Below, piece by piece: positions 23,204 to 28,091 of a DNA stretch of 28,091 nucleotides. The notes below the pieces were generated by a model. The model had not been told where the DNA came from and did no database searches. It saw nothing but the letters and a program-made list of their open reading frames with translations. The position numbers were made by a program, and so were the translations under genes. Location: the NCBI GenBank assembly GCA_015522885.1, contig WALJ01000131.1:1-28091 (forward strand). The letters run 5' to 3'. Within the stretch, counting starts at the first letter, position 1; each line of letters starts with the position of its first letter. Origin of the DNA: Thermoplasmata archaeon (GTDB taxonomy: Archaea > Thermoplasmatota > Thermoplasmata > WALJ01).

Positions 23204-24926
23204 AGAGGAGCGCGAAAGGAACCAGACTTACGGCCTGATATCTCTGGCATTCTGGGCATTCATACTCTTTCTTCTCTATAACTCGGCTCAGAATATACTG
23301 TCTCCGTCCTTTATAGTTACCGTGCTGACTGTAATTCCGCTGGCATACTTCACATATCTGGTGGCATCTTATGTGCCGGAGGATGAAGACGAGAGCAGAC
23401 TGCACGGTCTGAAGCCGGTACTGCGCTATCTGCCAGTGATAAAAAAGCCGGACGGTCACGTATCATTCAAAATGAAGATGATATGGGACTTCGTCATTCT
23501 GGTTATCTATTTCGCACTCACCAATGTTGTTATTTTCGGTCTTGACCAGCAGAAGACCATGGACCTTTTCTCCGAGTTCAGGGCCATAATGGCCGGTGCC
23601 TCGGGTTCGATAATGCACCTTGGAATAGGGCCGATAGTTACGGCCTCCATCATTATGCAGCTCTTTGCAGGTGCAAAAATAATCAAGCTTAATCTCACTA
23701 AAGACGAGGATAAAGCGGTATATCAGAGCACACAGAAACTCCTTGTTATCATAATGATATTTGTGGAGGCGATACCTCAGGTATACGGTTATCTCGTACC
23801 TGACAGCGGTTTCATTCAGGCTCTGGACAGCTTCAGCCCGGGAAACGGAAGGTTTCTGGCCCAGCTTCTCATAGTTCTGCAGCTCTTTGCAGGCAGCTAT
23901 ATCGTGTTCCTCATGGACGAAGTCGTCTCCAAATGGGGTCTCGGCTCGGGAATATCCCTGTTCATCGCTGCAGGTGTTGCACAGGCGATAGTCGTCGGTA
24001 CATTCAACTGGGAACCGTATCAGACCACGGGAATACCGGCGGGAACCCTGCCGAAAACCATTTTCTATCTCACGCATATATCCTCTCCGCAGATGGCTAA
24101 CGGCGGATTCGAGCGAATGTTCCTCGGAAATCCTAATCCCATAATAGCTCTCATAGGTACGACCACGATATTTCTGATTGTTGCCTATTTCCAGTCCACG
24201 AGGGTGGAACTGCCGCTGGCACACGGAAGGGCCAGAGGTGCGAGAGGAAGATACCCGATAAATCTGATTTACGCATCCAACATACCGGTCATACTGATGT
24301 CCGCACTGCTGGCAAATATCAGCATGTTCGCACTTCTCTTCTGGACAAATCCCGCATTCCAGAATTTCCCGGTTCTGGGACATAACTGGATGTTCGGCTT
24401 CTATGCACCGGGGCAGACAAGGCCGTCCGGAGGTATGGCGTGGTACCTCTCGACCATACGGGGTGTGGGCGACTGGTTAATGCCTCTGGTTTATCCGAGC
24501 AGATATCTGGCAGGCACAGGCCATGCATGGATTTCCGTGCTTCTCCGGGTGATAGTCTATGTATCGATAATGATAATAGGTTCCATGATATTCGCAAGGT
24601 TCTGGATAGAAACGACAAACATGGGTCCGAAGGCCATTGCGGAGAACATACAGAGAAGCGGTATGCAGATTCCCGGATTCAGAAGAGACCCGAGGGTCCT
24701 CGAGAAGGTTTTGGAGAGATATATCCCTGCTGTTACCGACTTCAGCGGTGCCTTTGTCGGCGCTCTTGCCGCAGGAGCCAACCTGATAGGAACGGTGGGA
24801 AATACCAGCGGAACAGGGGTCCTGCTAGCCGTAGGTATCATGATCCAGATGTATGAGGCCATGGGCAAGGAGCAGATGATGGAGATGCATCCGATGCTCA
24901 GGCAGTTCTTCGGAAAGGAGGGATAA
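23196..24926 (+). CDS. secY: Preprotein translocase subunit SecY (long form)
   Basis: 576 residues, the pore subunit of the Sec channel for export and membrane insertion. The canonical archaeal SecY starts near residue 72 (LKPVLRYLPVIKKPDGHVSF). Later landmarks are SGSIMHLGIGPIVTASIIMQ with the pore region, GLGSGISLFIAAGVAQAIVV, the cytosolic loop QSTRVELPLAHGRARGARGR with YPINLIYASNIPVIL, and the C-terminal GMQIPGFRRDPRVLEKVLER with YIPAVT. Residues 1-71 add two apparent transmembrane helices (about 12-31 and 39-60). The ATG follows GGAGGAG and overlaps L15 by 8 bases, so the long N-terminus is well supported. No adenylate kinase gene follows, although many euryarchaea have one here. Confidence 0.95.
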   Translation: MAEEERERNQTYGLISLAFWAFILFLLYNSAQNILSPSFIVTVLTVIPLAYFTYLVASYVPEDEDESRLHGLKPVLRYLPVIKKPDGHVSFKMKMIWDFVILVIYFALTNVVIFGLDQQKTMDLFSEFRAIMAGASGSIMHLGIGPIVTASIIMQLFAGAKIIKLNLTKDEDKAVYQSTQKLLVIIMIFVEAIPQVYGYLVPDSGFIQALDSFSPGNGRFLAQLLIVLQLFAGSYIVFLMDEVVSKWGLGSGISLFIAAGVAQAIVVGTFNWEPYQTTGIPAGTLPKTIFYLTHISSPQMANGGFERMFLGNPNPIIALIGTTTIFLIVAYFQSTRVELPLAHGRARGARGRYPINLIYASNIPVILMSALLANISMFALLFWTNPAFQNFPVLGHNWMFGFYAPGQTRPSGGMAWYLSTIRGVGDWLMPLVYPSRYLAGTGHAWISVLLRVIVYVSIMIIGSMIFARFWIETTNMGPKAIAENIQRSGMQIPGFRRDPRVLEKVLERYIPAVTDFSGAFVGALAAGANLIGTVGNTSGTGVLLAVGIMIQMYEAMGKEQMMEMHPMLRQFFGKEG

Positions 24927-24927
24927 T

Positions 24928-25602
24928 CTGGAGGAAAAAGGCTCCGAAACAGCGGAAAACCCTCCCGCTCAACCCCCTGTCAAAGTTTTTGATACCGGCA
25001 GATTCATCACGATCTTCCTCTTTCTGCTCGCTATATGGTCTATGTTCGACAACGAGATGAGAATGACTCTCGGCGCTCTTGTAGGTCTTTTGTTCGAGCC
25101 ACTCATAGGTTTCGGAGGGCATTACCCCCTGATAACGATATTTCTTGCGAGCATAATCATGGGTACCTTTTCAACGGTGGTAACCCTGTGGCACACGGAC
25201 CTCATAGGACAGGCAAGGATGCAGAAGCTCATGAAGGCATTCAATAAAACACTCAGGGAAGCACAGCTCAAAAAGCAGACGACAAAGGTGGAAAAGCTGA
25301 AGAAGATGCAGCCAAAGCTCATGAAGATGCAGAGCAGCACCATGGGTTCGCAGTGGAAGATAATGGCTTACACCTTCGTGATATTCATAGCGATGTTCGC
25401 ATGGCTCGGGATGTTCATAAACGCAATTCCCTACAGAATAATCTCCGTGCCGTGGTATCTCAATGTAAACCTCTTCTCTTCGTATGTCCTGCAGTCATGG
25501 ATACTTCTCTATTCGCTTGCATCGATACCGTTCAGCTTTGCGGTGAGGAGTGCGGGAAAGATATTCATATTGAAAAAGAGACTGAATAAAATGGAGGTAT
25601 AG
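24928..25602 (+). CDS. EMC3/TMCO1/DUF106 family membrane insertase subunit (probable CTG start)
   Basis: About 224 residues if begun at CTG 24928. The DUF106 family belongs to the Oxa1/YidC/EMC3 superfamily and is thought to insert membrane proteins next to the ribosome and SecY. Three to four hydrophobic segments are seen: FITIFLFLLAIWSMF, LITIFLASIIMGTFSTVVTL, IMAYTFVIFIAMFAWLGMFI and YVLQSWILLYSLASIPFSF. A charged coiled coil follows the second segment (QARMQKLMKAFNKTLREAQL, ending LKKMQPKLMKMQ). The first helix lies before the first ATG (25042), and the only plausible start near a ribosome binding site (AAAGGAGGG) is CTG at 24928. No ATG, GTG or TTG is in frame between them. Confidence 0.88.
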   Translation: MEEKGSETAENPPAQPPVKVFDTGRFITIFLFLLAIWSMFDNEMRMTLGALVGLLFEPLIGFGGHYPLITIFLASIIMGTFSTVVTLWHTDLIGQARMQKLMKAFNKTLREAQLKKQTTKVEKLKKMQPKLMKMQSSTMGSQWKIMAYTFVIFIAMFAWLGMFINAIPYRIISVPWYLNVNLFSSYVLQSWILLYSLASIPFSFAVRSAGKIFILKKRLNKMEV

Positions 25603-25603
25603 G

Positions 25604-26149
25604 GTGAGGCTGACCATCGGAGGACCGCCCGGAAGCGGGAAAACGACCCTTGCGAAGATCCTGTCCGAAAAAACAGGCATGGATATAGTGTATGCCGGAG
25701 AGATATTCAGGAAGATGGCAGAGGAAAGGGGCGTGAGTCTCGAAGAATTCGGCAAGATGGCGGAGAATGAAGACAGCATAGACCGGGAGCTGGATGAACG
25801 GATGCTGAAGATAGCCAGAGAAAGGGATGAGATAATACTCGACGGAAGACTCACGGGATACATCACGAAAAAACACGGGATACCTGCTTTCAGGATATAT
25901 GTTACTGCGGAGCTTCCTGTGAGAATACGGCGGATAGCCGGAAGAGAGAACAAAGACGAGAAGACGGTGGAGCGGGAAATACTTGCGAGGGAGGAATCCG
26001 AGTATCGGAGATATATGAAATACTACGGATTTGAGATAAGGGACACCTCGATATACGACATCGTGATAGAATCCGATAACATGAGCCCGGAGTCGATGGC
26101 CGAAAAAATCCTTCACAGGGCAGGTATAGTACATGCTCACAAGATATGA
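25604..26149 (+). CDS. cmk: Cytidylate kinase (archaeal CMP kinase)
   Basis: 181 residues. It should phosphorylate CMP (and possibly dCMP) to the diphosphate with ATP. The P-loop is GPPGSGKT (7-14), followed by the NMP-binding region (YAGEIFRKMAEERGVSLEEF), a DGRLTG segment, and the lid region with basic residues (AELPVRIRRIAGRENKDEKT). The short archaeal form is typical. GTG at 25604 is preceded by GGAGGTATAG across the previous stop. It overlaps cbf5 by 17 bases. Position between DUF106 and Cbf5 is conserved in archaea. Confidence 0.92.
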   Translation: MRLTIGGPPGSGKTTLAKILSEKTGMDIVYAGEIFRKMAEERGVSLEEFGKMAENEDSIDRELDERMLKIARERDEIILDGRLTGYITKKHGIPAFRIYVTAELPVRIRRIAGRENKDEKTVEREILAREESEYRRYMKYYGFEIRDTSIYDIVIESDNMSPESMAEKILHRAGIVHAHKI

Positions 26150-27089
26150 AGGTCTCAGGCCGGGACCGTACGGAAAAAGGCCGGAAGAGAGAAATGTCGA
26201 GGAGCTTCTGAAATCATCCGTAGTCGTTGTCGATAAACCTTCGGGACCGACGAGCCATCAGGTGTCCGCATGGGTAAAACTCATTCTCGGTGTGAACAAT
26301 ACCGGACACAGCGGCACTCTGGACCCGCATGTTACCGGAGTTCTGCCGGTTGCCGTGGGTAGAGCCACCAAGGCCTTGGAAGTCCTGCTCCCGTACGGAA
26401 AGGAATATGTCGGTGTCGTGAGATTCCACAGCCATGTGGGAAGAAAGGATGTCGAAGAGATTTTCAAGGAATTCACCGGAAAGATATATCAGATGCCTCC
26501 GGTAAGGGCAGCGGTGAAAAGGGCTCTGCGAACGAAGAACGTATACAGGCTGGAACTCGTGGAGATGAAGGGGAATTATGCCCTCTTCAGAGCGGATGTG
26601 GAATCCGGCACATACATAAGAACCCTCTGCCACGATATTGGCGAGGCTCTCGGAGTGGGCGCTAACATGCTGGAGCTCAGGAGGACCCGGAGCGCTCACT
26701 TCACGGAAAGGGATGCCGTAACTCTGCACGAACTGAAAGATGCGTGGGAATTTTATAAGGAAGGAGATGAAACTCATCTGAAAAAACTGCTCCTGCCGAT
26801 AGAGAGGCTGTTCGATAAAATACCGAAGATTGTCGTCAAAGACAGCGCCGTGGGTGCTCTATGCCACGGTGCGGAGCTGTCGGTGAAAGGAGTGGTCTCT
26901 GTTGATGAAGGTATAAAGAAAGGGGATGTGGTTGCAGTATTCACACTGAAGGGCGAGGTGGTGGAGAGCGCAACAGCGGAGATGACCTCGATGGAGATGC
27001 TGAAGAAGAATGAGGGCATCGCCGCAAGGCCGAAAAGGGTTTACATGGAAAGGGGAATCTATCCGAAAGTGTGGAAAGGAAGGGAATAA
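26133..27089 (+). CDS. cbf5: tRNA/rRNA pseudouridine synthase Cbf5 (TruB family, H/ACA RNP)
   Basis: 318 residues, archaeal dyskerin homologue. With H/ACA guide RNAs, L7Ae, Nop10 and Gar1 it converts uridine to pseudouridine in rRNA; alone it can modify tRNA U55. The catalytic aspartate is D64 in GHSGTLDPHVTGVLPVAVG. Further motifs are KEYVGVVRFHSH, YQMPPVRAAVKRALRTKNVY, and ESGTYIRTLCHDIGEALGVG. The C-terminal PUA domain (about 235-310) has AVGALCHGAELSVKGVVSV and GDVVAVFTLKGEVV. Last recognised gene of the operon, overlapping cmk by 17 bases. Confidence 0.96.
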   Translation: MLTRYEGLRPGPYGKRPEERNVEELLKSSVVVVDKPSGPTSHQVSAWVKLILGVNNTGHSGTLDPHVTGVLPVAVGRATKALEVLLPYGKEYVGVVRFHSHVGRKDVEEIFKEFTGKIYQMPPVRAAVKRALRTKNVYRLELVEMKGNYALFRADVESGTYIRTLCHDIGEALGVGANMLELRRTRSAHFTERDAVTLHELKDAWEFYKEGDETHLKKLLLPIERLFDKIPKIVVKDSAVGALCHGAELSVKGVVSVDEGIKKGDVVAVFTLKGEVVESATAEMTSMEMLKKNEGIAARPKRVYMERGIYPKVWKGRE

Positions 27090-27123
27090 GAAGGGAGAAT
27101 GGGTTTGATTAAAGAGCAACGAA

Positions 27124-27135
27124 AGATATAAATAT
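27124..27135 (+). promoter_or_regulatory. TATA-like box upstream of the RHS remnant
   Basis: AGATATAAATAT about 35 bases after the cbf5 stop and 40-45 bases before the ATG at 27170. It would drive the RHS remnant and the overlapping secreted-protein gene independently of the ribosomal operon. Confidence 0.4.
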
Positions 27136-27169
27136 GTCTTAAAGATATGTTCCAAACGGCGATAGAATC

Positions 27170-27343
27170 ATGAGGGATAACGGAACCGAAATCACTTACC
27201 ACCTCTACGACAGGGAGGACAGAATAGGAGACTATGACCCATCCGGCAATCTTCTCATCTCATACACACACGGCCCGGGAATAGATGGGCCCATTGCAAT
27301 GACAACTAACAACTCAAAGGAGGTCTGTAGATGCGAAATTTGA
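27170..27343 (+). pseudogene. RHS/YD-repeat fragment, 57 codons
   Basis: The reading frame encodes TYHLYDREDRIGDYDPSGNL followed by LISYTHGPGIDGPIAMT, which closely follows the conserved RHS-core pattern (YLYDxxDxIAEYDxxGNLxxxYTHGPGIDxPI). RHS proteins are normally very long, so this is the remnant of a much larger gene or a displaced module. It has its own ATG at 27170 and runs 13 bases into the next gene. The last 12 codons are not RHS-like and include the ribosome binding site of the next gene. Could still be expressed as a small peptide. Confidence 0.7.
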
Positions 27344-28091
27344 GCGCAATTTATATGGTGGCTTTACTTTTGATAGCTATTCTACCATTGAATTCTCTCT
27401 CGGTAACATCCACTACTGATTCATGGACGATAGAGACTATTGAGAATGGCTTTGATACTGTGGTTCAGATATCCATGACTTTGGACAATAACAACAATCC
27501 GCATGCTGTTTATTGCAATGTAAGTCATTTTGATATAAAATATGTGTACTATAACGGTACGGAATGGAACATAGAGGTTCTGCCTCATCAGGGAGGGTTG
27601 TATCCATCATTGGCACTCGACAAACAGGGAAATCCTCATATCGCATATGAAGGGAGTTATACCATATCCTATGCTTCATCATCGGATGGTAAAGATTGGA
27701 ATATTATAGATGTGGACCCGACCCACAATTCGGATTCTATGTTTCCTTCCATAGCACTCGATTCTTCTGGAAATCCTCATATCTCTTATGTGGTTCTAGA
27801 TAGCTCCTGTCCAACTCCGGACGCCATCCAATATGCAACGATGAAAGAAAATATCTGGAGCATAGAAACTATTGATAAAGCAGGGGTTGCCTATTCGACA
27901 TCAATAGCCCTTGATTCCGAGAATCGCCCCTATATAGTCTATATGGTAAGTGATTATGCAACGGACTATCTTAAATACGCATGGTTTGACGGCGAGAACT
28001 GGCACAACGAAACAGTAGACAGTGCATCTCATCCTTCTTTGGAGTTTGATGGCATGGTTCTTGATGCTGAATCTCACCCACACATCTGCTA
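27331..28091 (+). CDS. Secreted repeat protein, possibly beta-propeller (3' end outside window)
   Basis: 253 residues visible, open at the window edge. The N-terminus is a signal peptide or membrane anchor (MRNLSAIYMVALLLIAILPL, cleavage expected near residue 24-28). It is followed by repeats about 45-51 residues apart, each with the pattern S-I-A-L-D-x4-N-P-H-I-x-Y. LD-x4-NPH-like cores are at about 51-58, 96-103, 143-150, 194-201 and 244-251. Repeats of this type occur in archaeal and bacterial surface proteins and may form a beta-propeller or similar sheet structure. AAAGGAGG (27316-27323) sets ATG 27331. The gene is AT-richer than the ribosomal operon and prefers A/T-ending codons, suggesting a different origin. 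Ligand unknown. Confidence 0.78.
   Translation, partial: MRNLSAIYMVALLLIAILPLNSLSVTSTTDSWTIETIENGFDTVVQISMTLDNNNNPHAVYCNVSHFDIKYVYYNGTEWNIEVLPHQGGLYPSLALDKQGNPHIAYEGSYTISYASSSDGKDWNIIDVDPTHNSDSMFPSIALDSSGNPHISYVVLDSSCPTPDAIQYATMKENIWSIETIDKAGVAYSTSIALDSENRPYIVYMVSDYATDYLKYAWFDGENWHNETVDSASHPSLEFDGMVLDAESHPHIC

Overview
This window looks like a chromosomal segment of a euryarchaeon, most likely of the Thermoplasmata or a related lineage. The evidence is the archaeal order of ribosomal genes, including aIF1 and the RNase P protein Rnp1 between L29 and S17 and the archaeal/eukaryotic-type proteins S4e, L32e and L19e. It also includes archaeal-only families (UPF0147, Nre, the S15-RecJ-like pair, Cbf5), GAGGTGAT-type ribosome binding sites, and TATA boxes with leaderless starts. 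The Thermoplasmata placement is inferred from the absence of L34e and L14e from their usual slots and from the long SecY. It was not tested by phylogeny.

Positions 1-8274 hold housekeeping and accessory genes. They start with the end of a DUF58 gene overlapping a small membrane-protein gene. Next comes a minus-strand acyl-CoA synthetase followed by UPF0147. A roughly 360-base gap with hairpins and a tiny leaderless ORF separates these from a prepilin/preflagellin peptidase. The peptidase is divergent from the DNA-repair gene nre. Nre converges on a solitary AAA ATPase/DUF234 gene, and a metallophosphoesterase follows.

Positions 8275-9190 are a mobile-element scar: a frameshifted IS481-type transposase remnant followed by unusually structured non-coding DNA.

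Positions 9191-10998 are the minus-strand pair rps15 and a RecJ-like DHH nuclease. These are divergent from the main feature, a large ribosomal operon of about 15.8 kb (11257-27089). Its order is L3-L4-L23-L2-S19-L22-S3-L29-aIF1-Rnp1-S17-L14-L24-S4e-L5-S14-S8-L6-L32e-L19e-L18-S5-L30-L15-SecY-EMC3/DUF106-Cmk-Cbf5. No gap inside it exceeds 9 bases and many genes overlap, so it is probably one main transcription unit. It links ribosome assembly, initiation, tRNA 5' processing, membrane insertion and rRNA pseudouridylation. Its promoter is followed by a leader of about 130 nt that can fold into a multibranched structure, the best candidate here for an undescribed regulatory RNA.

Positions 27090-28091 switch to AT-richer DNA. 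They hold a 57-codon RHS/YD-repeat remnant whose end overlaps the start of a secreted repeat protein, which runs off the window. I found no tRNA, rRNA or CRISPR array.
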